From: an uncultured Oceanospirillaceae bacterium
Lineage (GTDB): Bacteria; Pseudomonadota; Gammaproteobacteria; Pseudomonadales; Balneatricaceae
Assembly: GCA_937136055.1 (NCBI GenBank)
Contig: CAKZOD010000022.1
Span: 1-64,000, forward strand
DNA: 64,000 nt
Direction: 5' to 3'
The position numbers and the translations under genes were made by a program. The notes beneath the pieces are model-generated. The model did not search any database. It had not been told where the DNA came from and saw nothing but the letters and a program-made list of their open reading frames with translations. Positions within the stretch are counted from its first letter, which is position 1, and every line of letters starts with the position of its first letter. Positions 53,012 through 61,840 of the stretch are shown in pieces.

Positions 53012-54001
53012 CTACGCTTGTTGATTGCTCAAGTGATGCTGATACACAGCACTGGCAATCATAATATCTTGCACAGCGACTCCCGTTAGATCAGCGATGG
53101 TGATTTGTTGATCGTTCTGTCTTTGTAAAGAAGCGTTAGTGAGCGCTGTGCCTAACTCGACTGGTTTTCTTGCATCGATAGCCTTTGCGCAAACGGCGCG
53201 GTAAATTTCACCTCTGCTTTTACTTTGCGCAATGCTGTCACTGATAACGATGTCCGCTAGTGCGAGTATTTGGCTGTCGAGTTCTTGCTTATGCTCTGTG
53301 TCAGAGCCTACCGCGGTAATATGTGTGCCTGGTTGAATATCTGAGGCTTGAAGCAGTGCTGATTCGCTAGGGGTAGTTGTCACAATTAAATTACAGTTGG
53401 CCGCGACTTGCGCAGGGCTTTGAGCAATATTGCAATCAAAGTATTGGCTAAGTTTACCAGCTAGTATCTCAGCATTATCGCAGTTGCGACCCCAAAGCCA
53501 TACCGCTTGTTTAATTGGTTTTTTGCTATCAGCCGTTTGGCTTTCATAAAGTGCGTGGAGCTGCATTAATTGTTGCTCAGCTTGAATGCCTGTACCAATA
53601 ATGCCAATGCCTTTTATTTGCCTAGGAGCGAAATACTTCGCAACCAAAGCACCTGCGGCTGCTGTTCGCATATCTGTTAAGTAGCCTTCATCAAGTAGTA
53701 TTGCTTCGGGCACGCCTGTTTTTTGATTGAATAAAAGCATTAGGCCTTGGCTTGATGCTAAGCCTAGCTGTGGGTTGTCATAAAAGCCGGAAGCAATTTT
53801 TATGACATAGTAATTATCCTTTTTGATATAGCCGTATTTGATATGTGTATCGCCTTTAGGCTCATCAAATAGTAGTTCTCCAACTGGCGGCACGACACAG
53901 TTTCCTAGGCTAAATTGAATAAAGCCTTTTTCCATGGCATCAATAAGATTAACGCTAGTAAGGCTTTGTTTGATCTGTGAAAGTGGAATGATAGTCGTCA
54001 C
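53012..54001 (-). CDS. ornithine cyclodeaminase / mu-crystallin family protein
   Basis: This has the OCD-type NAD(P) fold: the substrate lysine region DTHIKYGYI, then LLDEGYLTDMRTAAAGALVAKYF, the nucleotide loop GIIGTGIQAEQQL (about residues 131-143), TAVGSDTEHKQEL and the terminal DLTGVAVQDI. It has 329 residues. Family members act as ornithine cyclodeaminase, alanine or imino-acid dehydrogenase, EutC, BhcD or SbnB; the reaction here cannot be read from sequence. It is upstream of thrC on the same strand with a 106-base gap. Confidence 0.85.
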   Translation of the reverse strand: MTTIIPLSQIKQSLTSVNLIDAMEKGFIQFSLGNCVVPPVGELLFDEPKGDTHIKYGYIKKDNYYVIKIASGFYDNPQLGLASSQGLMLLFNQKTGVPEAILLDEGYLTDMRTAAAGALVAKYFAPRQIKGIGIIGTGIQAEQQLMQLHALYESQTADSKKPIKQAVWLWGRNCDNAEILAGKLSQYFDCNIAQSPAQVAANCNLIVTTTPSESALLQASDIQPGTHITAVGSDTEHKQELDSQILALADIVISDSIAQSKSRGEIYRAVCAKAIDARKPVELGTALTNASLQRQNDQQITIADLTGVAVQDIMIASAVYQHHLSNQQA

Positions 54002-54225
54002 GCAAGCTCTCCAATATTTTTCAGTGATTGAGCTATTATATAGAGTTGTGAGATTCGCTAGCAGATAAAATCAAAGGTTGATTGAGCGCAAAAGGATAGA
54101 TACATAGGAAAACGTATCTTGAATATTTAGAATTTAAGTTCTTGAAAATGGCGTTTATTAAGGAGTGCAAGAAGTGACTGCAAAGGTGTTAGTCACAGCT
54201 GTAAACAAGCGATCAACACCGAGCG

Positions 54226-54660
54226 TTAAAAAGTGTTGGGTAGTCTTTCTTTAACAGTTTCAGAAAGAATCAAAGAGGTTTCTGTTTTACATATAAACAC
54301 CATAGTATCTAGCAGCAAATCTAGTTCTGACATTGTTTTGACACTAAAGCGAAATATAAAGGCTTTTTCTCCTGTGACATTGAAGCACTGGGTTACTTGT
54401 GGGCTATTTGAAATTAGCTGTTTGAATTCGTTCTCTTTTCCAGTAATAACATCTGCATGTACAAAGCCTGAGATTGCATAGCCCAGCTTTTCAGGATCAG
54501 ATATCAGTTTATAGCCTTTTATAGCCTTGCTTGCCTCAAGTTTTTCGATACGCTCTTTCACTGCTGGTGCTGATAAATGCACTAATTTAGACAGTTCAGA
54601 GATAGTGATACGTGAGTTTTGATCAAGAATACGAATGATTTTTTTATTGATGCTATCCAC
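54226..54660 (-). CDS. Lrp/AsnC-family transcriptional regulator
   Basis: The N-terminal HTH (about 2-55) is INKKIIRILDQNSRITISEL then LSAPAVKERIEKLE, and the C-terminal RAM/ligand domain follows from ISGFVHADV. It has 144 residues. It lies just upstream of, and on the same strand as, the cyclodeaminase and thrC genes, so it probably senses an amino acid and controls this island. The 328-base gap to flhA carries its own promoter. Confidence 0.87.
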   Translation of the reverse strand: MDSINKKIIRILDQNSRITISELSKLVHLSAPAVKERIEKLEASKAIKGYKLISDPEKLGYAISGFVHADVITGKENEFKQLISNSPQVTQCFNVTGEKAFIFRFSVKTMSELDLLLDTMVFICKTETSLILSETVKERLPNTF

Positions 54661-54862
54661 TTTTGAAAATCCTAGATATTAATGAGCCTACCAAAGTTAT
54701 TTAGCGTGACTTTGATAGACGATAGAGGCGTGGCTAGCCTAGCAAAATTGAAAAATGAATAACAGCCAATAAAAGCGACTTTCCAATAACAAGGTTGTTT
54801 GGCATGTCTTTGTTTCTGCATGGAAAGCGTTAATTTAGCGAATGCTTATAATTAGCAAAACA

Positions 54863-54878
54863 TGGCAAGAAAATTGCA
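54863..54878 (+). promoter_or_regulatory. sigma-54 (RpoN) promoter of flhA
   Basis: TGGCAAG at 54863-54869, four A residues and TTGCA at 54874-54878 match the RpoN consensus TGGCACG-N4-TTGCW, with the invariant GG and GC ten bases apart. flhA is an RpoN/FleQ-dependent gene in Pseudomonas- and Vibrio-type polar systems. The leader would be about 100 bases. Confidence 0.85.
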
Positions 54879-54935
54879 TCTGCTTTAGTGATGGGTTTTT
54901 GACACTTAAAAGTTAAGTTGAAAACCAATAATTGA

Positions 54936-54980
54936 CATTAAATTGACGTCAGGTTTAGCTGTGGCGTCATTAAATTGACG
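54936..54980 (+). repeat. two 13-base direct repeats in the flhA leader
   Basis: CATTAAATTGACG occurs at 54936-54948 and again at 54968-54980, offset 32 bases (three helical turns). The first copy runs into the palindrome TGACGTCA (54944-54951). Both lie between the sigma-54 site and the start codon, so they may bind a regulator or affect translation. Confidence 0.8.
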
Positions 54981-54988
54981 GAATTGTT

Positions 54989-57103
54989 TTGGATAGAGCG
55001 GAAATACTTAATAACGTAAAGAGTTTTACGAACGGTAACTTAGGTGTGCCATTCGTACTTCTCATTATATTGGCGATGGTTATCTTGCCAATGCCAGCAT
55101 TTTTGCTGGACGTTTTCTTTACATTTAACATTGCTCTATCAATTGTTGTATTGCTGGTGGGCGTTTATGCCTTACGCCCACTAGATTTTGCAGCGTTTCC
55201 AACAATATTGCTGTTGGCAACGTTGATGCGCCTTGCTTTGAATGTCGCATCGACCCGTGTTGTTCTTCTTTATGGGCATGAAGGCGGTGATGCGGCAGGT
55301 AAAGTGATCGAGGCGTTCGGATCGGTTGTTATCGGCGGTAACTATGTAGTAGGTATTATCGTCTTTATTATCTTGGTTATTATTAACTTCGTCGTTGTAA
55401 CAAAGGGTGCAGGGCGTATCGCAGAAGTAAGCGCTCGCTTTACCTTGGATGCAATGCCGGGTAAGCAAATGGCGATTGATGCCGATTTAAATGCTGGTTT
55501 AGTGACTCAAGATGAAGCCAAGCAGCGCCGCGAAGATGTAACCAACGAAGCAGATTTTTACGGCTCAATGGATGGTGCGTCAAAATTTGTTCGTGGCGAT
55601 GCTGTAGCAGGTATATTGATCTTAGTGATCAACTTGCTAGGCGGTTTGTTGATTGGGATGATGCAGCACGGGTTAGACTTCGCAACTGCCGTTGAATTCT
55701 ATTCATTGCTAACCATTGGTGATGGTCTGGTTGCACAGATTCCATCGCTGTTGCTGTCTACTGCTGCTGTCATTATGGTAACTAGACAGAACACTACCGA
55801 AGACATGGGTGGTCAAATTGTTAAGCAGATGTTTACGTCACCAAGGGCGTTAACAGTATCTGCCATTATTTTGACTATTATGGGTTCTGTGCCTGGTATG
55901 CCGCACTTCGCATTCTTGTCTTTAGCATTGCTTTCAGGTGTTGGTGCTTGGTTTATGTTCAAGAAGCAAGAGAGCTTGAAGCGTGTTGCAGAGGTACAAG
56001 AGCAAACTGATTTAGTGCAATCAGAAGTGGAAAGTGAGGAAGAGCAGCGCGAGTTAAATTGGGATGATGTAATGCCCGTAGATATGGTCGGCTTAGAAGT
56101 TGGTTATCGCTTAATTCCGATGGTTGATAAGTTACAAGGCGGGCAGCTGTTAAATCGTATTAAAGGGGTGCGTAAAAAGCTATCTCAAGATCTCGGCTTT
56201 TTGGTGCCTTCTGTGCATATACGCGATAACTTAGATTTGATGCCAGGGGCTTATCGTGTGACTTTAATGGGTGTTGTTGTTGGTGAGTCAGAGGTTTACC
56301 CCGATAGAGATTTGGCAATCAATCCAGGGCAAGTGTTTGGTGAGCTTAAAGGCGTCGATGTAAAAGATCCTGCCTTCGGGTTGGATGCAACTTGGATCGA
56401 AACGAGTCAGCGCGAACATGCGCAAACACTTGGTTATACAGTGGTTGATTCAAGTACTGTTGTGGCAACGCACTTGAATCAGATATTGCAGCGTCAGTCC
56501 CATGACCTGTTAGGTCATGAAGAAGTGCAGCAGCTATTGGATATGTTGTCTAAAGCTTCACCAAAGTTGGTTGAAGAGCTCGTTCCTGCTAAAATTTCGA
56601 TCAGTAGTTTGTTGAAAGTATTGCAGAATCTATTAAAAGAGCAGGTGCCTTTAAAAGACTTTAGATCGGTCGCAGAAGCGCTGACAGATGCGGTAACTAA
56701 GACACAAGACACTATTGCTCTTACCGCTGCGGTAAGAGTTTCGTTGTCGCGACTGATAGTGCAAACGATCAACGGTGCTGAGGCTGAAATACCGGTGATT
56801 ACGTTGGATCCTCGATTAGAGCAGCTGTTGTTAGGTTCTGTACAGCAAAGCACAGGTTCTGAAGAAGGTTTAGTGTTAGAGCCAAGTATGGCTGAAAAGC
56901 TGCAAACTTCATTGTTGGAGGCAGCGCATAAGCAAGAGATGTCTGGTAAACCCGCTATTTTGTTAGTGGCGGCACCTGTTAGGCCGTTAATGGCTAAGTT
57001 TGTAAGATACGGTGAGCAGTTGATCCATGTATTGTCTTACCAAGAAATACCAGAAAATAAGAAAGTAACTATTGTTGCGTCAGTGGGAGGCCAAGATGCT
57101 TAA
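54989..57103 (+). CDS. flhA: flagellar type III export gate protein (FlhA)
   Basis: FlhA is the large inner-membrane export gate component. Eight membrane helices fall in residues 20-330, and the conserved cytoplasmic loop is present (RIAEVSARFTLDAMPGKQMAID, in pieces, about residues 144-165). The C-terminal cytoplasmic domain (about 365-700) docks chaperone-substrate pairs such as FliS-flagellin. It has 704 residues, normal. The start is TTG at 54989: MDRAEIL matches the usual FlhA beginning and no in-frame ATG is nearby; the Shine-Dalgarno is weak. Confidence 0.95.
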   Translation: MDRAEILNNVKSFTNGNLGVPFVLLIILAMVILPMPAFLLDVFFTFNIALSIVVLLVGVYALRPLDFAAFPTILLLATLMRLALNVASTRVVLLYGHEGGDAAGKVIEAFGSVVIGGNYVVGIIVFIILVIINFVVVTKGAGRIAEVSARFTLDAMPGKQMAIDADLNAGLVTQDEAKQRREDVTNEADFYGSMDGASKFVRGDAVAGILILVINLLGGLLIGMMQHGLDFATAVEFYSLLTIGDGLVAQIPSLLLSTAAVIMVTRQNTTEDMGGQIVKQMFTSPRALTVSAIILTIMGSVPGMPHFAFLSLALLSGVGAWFMFKKQESLKRVAEVQEQTDLVQSEVESEEEQRELNWDDVMPVDMVGLEVGYRLIPMVDKLQGGQLLNRIKGVRKKLSQDLGFLVPSVHIRDNLDLMPGAYRVTLMGVVVGESEVYPDRDLAINPGQVFGELKGVDVKDPAFGLDATWIETSQREHAQTLGYTVVDSSTVVATHLNQILQRQSHDLLGHEEVQQLLDMLSKASPKLVEELVPAKISISSLLKVLQNLLKEQVPLKDFRSVAEALTDAVTKTQDTIALTAAVRVSLSRLIVQTINGAEAEIPVITLDPRLEQLLLGSVQQSTGSEEGLVLEPSMAEKLQTSLLEAAHKQEMSGKPAILLVAAPVRPLMAKFVRYGEQLIHVLSYQEIPENKKVTIVASVGGQDA

Positions 57104-57138
57104 AGGGTTTTCATTGATTAAAAAGCTAGGGATGAGTT

Positions 57139-58752
57139 ATGAAAGTTAAACGTATATTTGCTCCAGACATGCGCCAGGCCATGAAGCGTGTACGTGATGA
57201 AATAGGTCCGCAAGCAATTATTGTTTCTAATCATCGAATAGCAGGTGGTGTAGAGGTTGTTGCGGCACATGAGCAGGATTTTGAAAGAGCTCAGTCTCAG
57301 TTTAAAGAAGATCGAACAGTTAGGCAGCGACGAGAGTCGCAGGTCGATATTTTGACGTCTGCTTCACGTCGCGCGCCTGTATCTAGTTCTTTAGAAGAAG
57401 AGAAAGCGGCGGCGCAGCAAAAAGTACTTAATGCGCGTAGTCGATCTGTTAGTGAATATGCAGGTGTGAGTAATGAGCCGAATCAATCGTTAGGGCGCAA
57501 TAAACAGCTTGAAGAATCATCTTATGATGAAGATTTAGAAAGCATCTTGGCTTCTTTGAAAAAGAAGAAAGAAGGCGCTAAGAAAGTTGCTGGTCATGGT
57601 CAAGTATCACCAGCTCCGGTTGATGATATGACTGACGGCTTTGCAGATAAAGAGGAGCAAGAGCTGGATGAGCGGTACAGTGCGGGCTTGTATCAGGTAG
57701 ATAACTCTCGCGCTGAAAATGTTGAGCAGCCTGAGCCTGAAATTGAAAGTGAGTCATTGTATTCGCGTCGTCCTGTTCAAAGACAGCCTGAGCCACAAAA
57801 GCCTCAAGTTAAGAGCGTGGCTACCAGTAATAGTGATGATGAGTTAATTGAAAGTATGCAGGCTGAGATTAATCAGCTTAAGAAAATGCTTTCTGGGCAG
57901 TTGCCAGGTGCTTATCGAGCTGAAGAAAAGTCTGTATCAAATTCATTAGTGGTCGATAAACTAGCACATAGGTTTGATCAAATTGGTTTGGATAGTGTTT
58001 TTGAAAGGCGTATTAAAGCAACGGTTGATCCAGGGCTTGACTTAAACCGTGCTTGGCGTAAGTCTCTTTCGCAGCTGGTTGATATGGTGCCGGTTAAAAA
58101 TCATGATTTTATTACTCGTGGTGGCATGATTGCCTTTGTTGGTCCTACAGGTGTTGGAAAAACGACTACAATTGGCAAGCTTGCAGCGAAATATGTGTTG
58201 GAAAACGGTAGTGCAGGTGTTGCATTGGTGACCACGGATTCATACCGAATAGCAGCGCACGAGCAGTTAAAGACTTTTGGCCGTATATTGGATATCCCTG
58301 TACGTGTTGTTGATGAAAACAACTCTTTAATTGATGTGTTGAGTAGTTTGCGAAATAAAAAGCTTGTGTTGATCGATACTGCTGGCTTAGGTTCAGATGA
58401 TGCATCAAGCCAAGAGCAGAGTTTTATGCTTGAAAATGTACCGATGAATTTGAAGAAGCTTTTAGTGTTGTCGTGCTCATCACAAAAGCAGGTGTTGGAC
58501 GATGCTTATGATTGCTATAGCCCATTAGGCTTGAGCGGCTGCGTGCTAACAAAGGTAGATGAGTCTGGTAATATGGGGGCGGCATTAACGTTAGTAACTG
58601 ACCGCAAATTGCCTGTTGCGTATGTGGCAAGCGGGCAAAAAATACCCGATGATATTCATACGGCCAACAAAAATGATCTAGTTTCAAGAGCGGTTTTAAC
58701 CGCACAAAAAAGTCGAGAGCGCGAGAAAATTCGACGAAATGCAGCAATTTAA
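57139..58752 (+). CDS. flhF: polar flagellar site-determining GTPase (FlhF)
   Basis: FlhF is an SRP-family GTPase that places the flagellum at the cell pole. The N-terminal B region (MKVKRIFAPDMRQAMKRV) is followed by a long, charged, disordered stretch (about 60-260). The NG domain then has Walker A GPTGVGKTT (about 335-343), TTDSYRIAAHEQL, the DTAGLGSDD switch and LTKVDES. It has 537 residues, somewhat longer than Pseudomonas FlhF owing to the disordered part. It sits between flhA and flhG, the standard order. Confidence 0.95.
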   Translation: MKVKRIFAPDMRQAMKRVRDEIGPQAIIVSNHRIAGGVEVVAAHEQDFERAQSQFKEDRTVRQRRESQVDILTSASRRAPVSSSLEEEKAAAQQKVLNARSRSVSEYAGVSNEPNQSLGRNKQLEESSYDEDLESILASLKKKKEGAKKVAGHGQVSPAPVDDMTDGFADKEEQELDERYSAGLYQVDNSRAENVEQPEPEIESESLYSRRPVQRQPEPQKPQVKSVATSNSDDELIESMQAEINQLKKMLSGQLPGAYRAEEKSVSNSLVVDKLAHRFDQIGLDSVFERRIKATVDPGLDLNRAWRKSLSQLVDMVPVKNHDFITRGGMIAFVGPTGVGKTTTIGKLAAKYVLENGSAGVALVTTDSYRIAAHEQLKTFGRILDIPVRVVDENNSLIDVLSSLRNKKLVLIDTAGLGSDDASSQEQSFMLENVPMNLKKLLVLSCSSQKQVLDDAYDCYSPLGLSGCVLTKVDESGNMGAALTLVTDRKLPVAYVASGQKIPDDIHTANKNDLVSRAVLTAQKSREREKIRRNAAI

Positions 58753-58865
58753 TGATATAAATCTAAGTAACTATCATAACTAATGTGTTGAGACTGTTAC
58801 ATTTCTTTAATTTTAAGTAGATTATTTGTTATAGTCTAAAGCTTAATCATGCTATTGGTTTTTTA

Positions 58866-59684
58866 ATGCAAACAAGATCGCGTCCAGTTAAAGTTATCGC
58901 AGTTACCAGCGGTAAGGGGGGAGTGGGTAAAACGAACGTTTCGGTCAATCTAGCTCTCAGTTTAGGACGTATCGGACGCAAAGTTGTATTGATGGATGCT
59001 GATATTGGTTTGGCAAATGTCGATATTATGTTAGGTTTGAAACCAAAGCGAAATATAGCAGATGTATTATCAGGGGAATGTGGCTTAGAAGAAGTAATGC
59101 TTGATGTGGATGAAAATGTCCGTATTGTGCCAGCGACATCAGGCACAATGGAGATGACTTCACTAAATATCCACGAACACGCAGAACTTATTTACGCATT
59201 TAATGATATTGCAGATGACATAGATGTGTTGATAGTTGACACCGCAGCGGGTATTTCTCAAGCGGTTATTAATTTTTTAAGAGCTTCTCAGGAAATAGTT
59301 GTTGTAGTATGTGATGAGCCAACATCCATCACAGATGCGTATGGATTGATTAAGCTATTAAATCGCGATTATAAAATGACGCGTTTTCGGGTTTTAGCAA
59401 ATATGGTCGGTAGTGAGAAAGAAGGCCGCAATGTTTATGCTAAGCTGTTAACGGTCACAGACAGGTTTCTTGATGTAACGCTTCAATACCTAGGATCAAT
59501 ACCTTATGATGAAGCGGTAAAGCAAGCTGTTAAGGCACAAGTACCTGTAGTTAAAGGATTCTCAAAGGCAAAAGCCGCACAGGCGTATCGACAACTAGCG
59601 AATAAGGTTGATGCGTGGCCCGTCAATGCTACACCAAGTGGACATTTAGAGTTTTTTGTAAAGCGGTTAGTGCGAAGTACGTAG
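58866..59684 (+). CDS. flhG: flagellar number regulator, MinD-like ATPase (FlhG/FleN)
   Basis: This is a ParA/MinD-type ATPase that limits flagellar number, in Pseudomonas by restraining FleQ. The deviant Walker A is SGKGGVGKTN (residues 15-24), then LMDADIGLANVDIMLGL and VDTAAGIS. The C-terminal amphipathic region (about 250-272) could be the membrane tail. It has 272 residues. No Shine-Dalgarno is visible before ATG 58866, which suggests low translation. Confidence 0.93.
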   Translation: MQTRSRPVKVIAVTSGKGGVGKTNVSVNLALSLGRIGRKVVLMDADIGLANVDIMLGLKPKRNIADVLSGECGLEEVMLDVDENVRIVPATSGTMEMTSLNIHEHAELIYAFNDIADDIDVLIVDTAAGISQAVINFLRASQEIVVVVCDEPTSITDAYGLIKLLNRDYKMTRFRVLANMVGSEKEGRNVYAKLLTVTDRFLDVTLQYLGSIPYDEAVKQAVKAQVPVVKGFSKAKAAQAYRQLANKVDAWPVNATPSGHLEFFVKRLVRST

Positions 59685-59718
59685 CCTTTGAGGTAAGAAT
59701 TTTTAGATAAGGGCCTGC

Positions 59719-60432
59719 ATGTATAATCCTAGGGATAAAAAGTCAGGAAATGACCTGATTGAGAAATATGCACCACTGGTGAAGCGCATTGCGCATCATT
59801 TATTGGCAAGGCTGCCATCTAGTGTATTGGTAGATGACTTGATCCAAGCAGGTATGATCGGGTTACTAGAGGCCGCTAAGAAGTATGATTCATCGAAAGG
59901 CGCGAGTTTCGAAACTTATGCAGGGATTCGAATACGCGGCTCTATCATCGATGAAGTTCGCAGAGGGGATTGGACGCCCCGGTCTGTTCACCGCAATGGA
60001 AGAAGAATCACAGATGCAATAGCACATATTGAAGCTCGCACAGGTAGCGACGCTTCTAATACTGATATTGCAGCGCAGTTGGGGGTCTCTTCTGATGAAT
60101 ATCATAAGTTACTCAAAGACAGCGTAGAAAGTAAATTATTTAGCATGGATGAACTTACCCGCTCCGACGATATGGGGCCGGGTGAACAGCTGGTTGATGT
60201 TGATCCAGGGCCGATGAATATTGCTGAAAAGAGCGCGTTTGTCGGTGCACTAGCAGAAGCTATTAAAACATTACCTGAGCGCGAAAGGCTTGTTTTGGCT
60301 CTTTATTATGACGAAGAGTTGAACCTTAAAGAAATAGGGCAAATACTGGAAGTAAGTGAATCTAGAGTCAGCCAAATACACAGCCAAGCAGCGCATAGAC
60401 TAAGAAGTAGATTAAGACAGTGGCAAGAGTAG
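59719..60432 (+). CDS. fliA: RNA polymerase sigma-28 factor (FliA)
   Basis: This sigma factor transcribes late flagellar genes such as flgK and fliC on the left of this window. Region 2 is DDLIQAGMIGLLEAAKKYD and RIRGSIIDEVRRGDW; region 4 has LPERERLVLALYYDEELNLKEIG and SESRVSQIHSQAAHRLR. It has 237 residues, normal. AAGG lies a few bases before ATG 59719. It follows flhG after 34 bases. Confidence 0.96.
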   Translation: MYNPRDKKSGNDLIEKYAPLVKRIAHHLLARLPSSVLVDDLIQAGMIGLLEAAKKYDSSKGASFETYAGIRIRGSIIDEVRRGDWTPRSVHRNGRRITDAIAHIEARTGSDASNTDIAAQLGVSSDEYHKLLKDSVESKLFSMDELTRSDDMGPGEQLVDVDPGPMNIAEKSAFVGALAEAIKTLPERERLVLALYYDEELNLKEIGQILEVSESRVSQIHSQAAHRLRSRLRQWQE

Positions 60433-60519
60433 ATTGAGTAAAATAAATCTAATCAATTTGTCTAAAGGATGAAAAACTGCAGCTTTTTCGAATTTTTTAG
60501 TCCTTTTTTGTAATTATGG

Positions 60520-60535
60520 TCTAACTTTAGTTAGA
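60520..60535. promoter_or_regulatory. 16-bp palindrome upstream of cheY
   Basis: TCTAACT (60520-60526), TT, AGTTAGA (60529-60535) form a perfect palindrome 33 bases before the cheY start. The preceding region also has several T-runs. It may be an operator for the chemotaxis genes or a small leader hairpin. Confidence 0.4.
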
Positions 60536-60568
60536 TAGTACTCGATATTTTAAGTGGGGGGACTTGTC

Positions 60569-60955
60569 TTGAAAAAAGACATCAAAATACTTGTTGTAGA
60601 TGATTTTTCTACGATGAGAAGAATTATTAAAAACTTACTTCGCGACCTTGGTTTTCAAAATATTACCGAAGCGGATGATGGAAAAACAGCCTTACCCATT
60701 TTGAAGCAGGGCGGTATTGAATTTCTGGTAACAGATTGGAACATGCCAGGTATGACAGGTATTGAATTGATCGGTGAAGTCCGTAAAGATCCAAAACTTG
60801 CTCATATCCCAATTCTGATGGTAACCGCTGAAGCCAAACGCGAACAAATTATAGCTGCGGCACAAGCCGGTGTGAATGGTTACGTTGTTAAGCCTTTTAC
60901 TGCGACCGTGTTGAAAGAGAAAATCGAGAAGATTTTTGAACGCTTAGAAAGCTAG
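60569..60955 (+). CDS. cheY: chemotaxis response regulator (CheY)
   Basis: This is a single receiver domain that binds the FliM switch when phosphorylated. Asp11-Asp12 are in ILVVDDFS, the phospho-acceptor is Asp56 in VTDWNMPGM, the Thr is in MVTAEA and the Lys in VVKPF. The start is taken as TTG 60569 (128 residues, the family length) with GGGGGGA about seven bases upstream; a GTG at 60554 would use the ribosome site itself as codons. Confidence 0.94.
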   Translation: MKKDIKILVVDDFSTMRRIIKNLLRDLGFQNITEADDGKTALPILKQGGIEFLVTDWNMPGMTGIELIGEVRKDPKLAHIPILMVTAEAKREQIIAAAQAGVNGYVVKPFTATVLKEKIEKIFERLES

Positions 60956-60979
60956 ATAACTAACGGGATTCATTGTCGT

Positions 60980-61825
60980 ATGTCAGAAATAATAAATCAG
61001 CCATCAGTGGATGGGTTGGAAGGTTTACTCAAAAGAAAAGCAGAGCAGTTAATCGAAGAGCTTGGAAAAGGTGATATTGGTTCAGCACTGTATGTGATTA
61101 ATGAACTGCAGCAAGCTAAGCATCAAGCCTTTTACAACGAAATTGGGCATCTAACGCGCAATCTTCACGATGCAATAAACTCTTTTTCTGATGACATGGA
61201 AAAAGATAATAAGCTTGATAGCAGTACGATTTCAGGAATGAATGATGCTTCTGATCGCTTAAACTATGTCATAGAGATAACTGAAAAAACGTCCCATGAA
61301 ACAATGGATCGCGTCGATACATCATTAGATTTAATCGAGAAGCTTGACGGTCAAAGTGTTCGTTTTAAAGATCTACTTTCATTAGTTGGACAGCTTGAGG
61401 GTGAATTTGACGCACTAAATGGTGTGTATGATCGCACCTGTCAAGTTAAGCAGGAATCAGAAGATACAATACGTGATTTGAAGCACCAGTTAACGGCGAT
61501 ATTGTTGGCGCAAAGTAGCCAAGATATTTCTGGGCAATTGATTAAACGTGTAATCACTTTGTTAACTGAAGTACAAAGCGGCTTAGTTCAGCTTATTGAT
61601 ATGGCGGCAAAAGTAGAAACATTGAGCCTAGCTGAGCTAGGTGGTGTGAAAGCTGATGAGCGACCTGTAAAAGACAATAAAGATACTAAAGAGAGTGCTT
61701 CTACTGCAAAAGAGGATAAAGCGCCTCCTAAAGCTGAAGGGCCACAAATTAATGCTCAAGACAACCCGAATGTGGCTTCTGGGCAAGACGACGTAGACGA
61801 ATTACTTTCTAGCTTAGGCTTTTAA
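60980..61825 (+). CDS. cheZ: CheY-P phosphatase (CheZ)
   Basis: CheZ dephosphorylates CheY-P. The long helical hairpin contains the catalytic segment LLAQSSQDISGQLIKRVI (about 171-188) with the conserved Gln. An acidic disordered linker (about 225-268) leads to the C-terminal CheY-binding helix DDVDELLSSLGF, nearly identical to the E. coli tail. It has 281 residues, longer than E. coli CheZ (214). It lies 24 bases after cheY. Confidence 0.95.
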   Translation: MSEIINQPSVDGLEGLLKRKAEQLIEELGKGDIGSALYVINELQQAKHQAFYNEIGHLTRNLHDAINSFSDDMEKDNKLDSSTISGMNDASDRLNYVIEITEKTSHETMDRVDTSLDLIEKLDGQSVRFKDLLSLVGQLEGEFDALNGVYDRTCQVKQESEDTIRDLKHQLTAILLAQSSQDISGQLIKRVITLLTEVQSGLVQLIDMAAKVETLSLAELGGVKADERPVKDNKDTKESASTAKEDKAPPKAEGPQINAQDNPNVASGQDDVDELLSSLGF

Positions 61826-61840
61826 TGTAGGGGTATTTGT

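Noticed and set aside
49415..54001. hydroxyectoine utilisation genes eutB/eutC
   Set aside because: The dehydratase and cyclodeaminase resemble those families, but no hydrolase, deacetylase or ectoine transporter gene is nearby and the kinase/threonine-synthase pair does not fit; kept only as an alternative.
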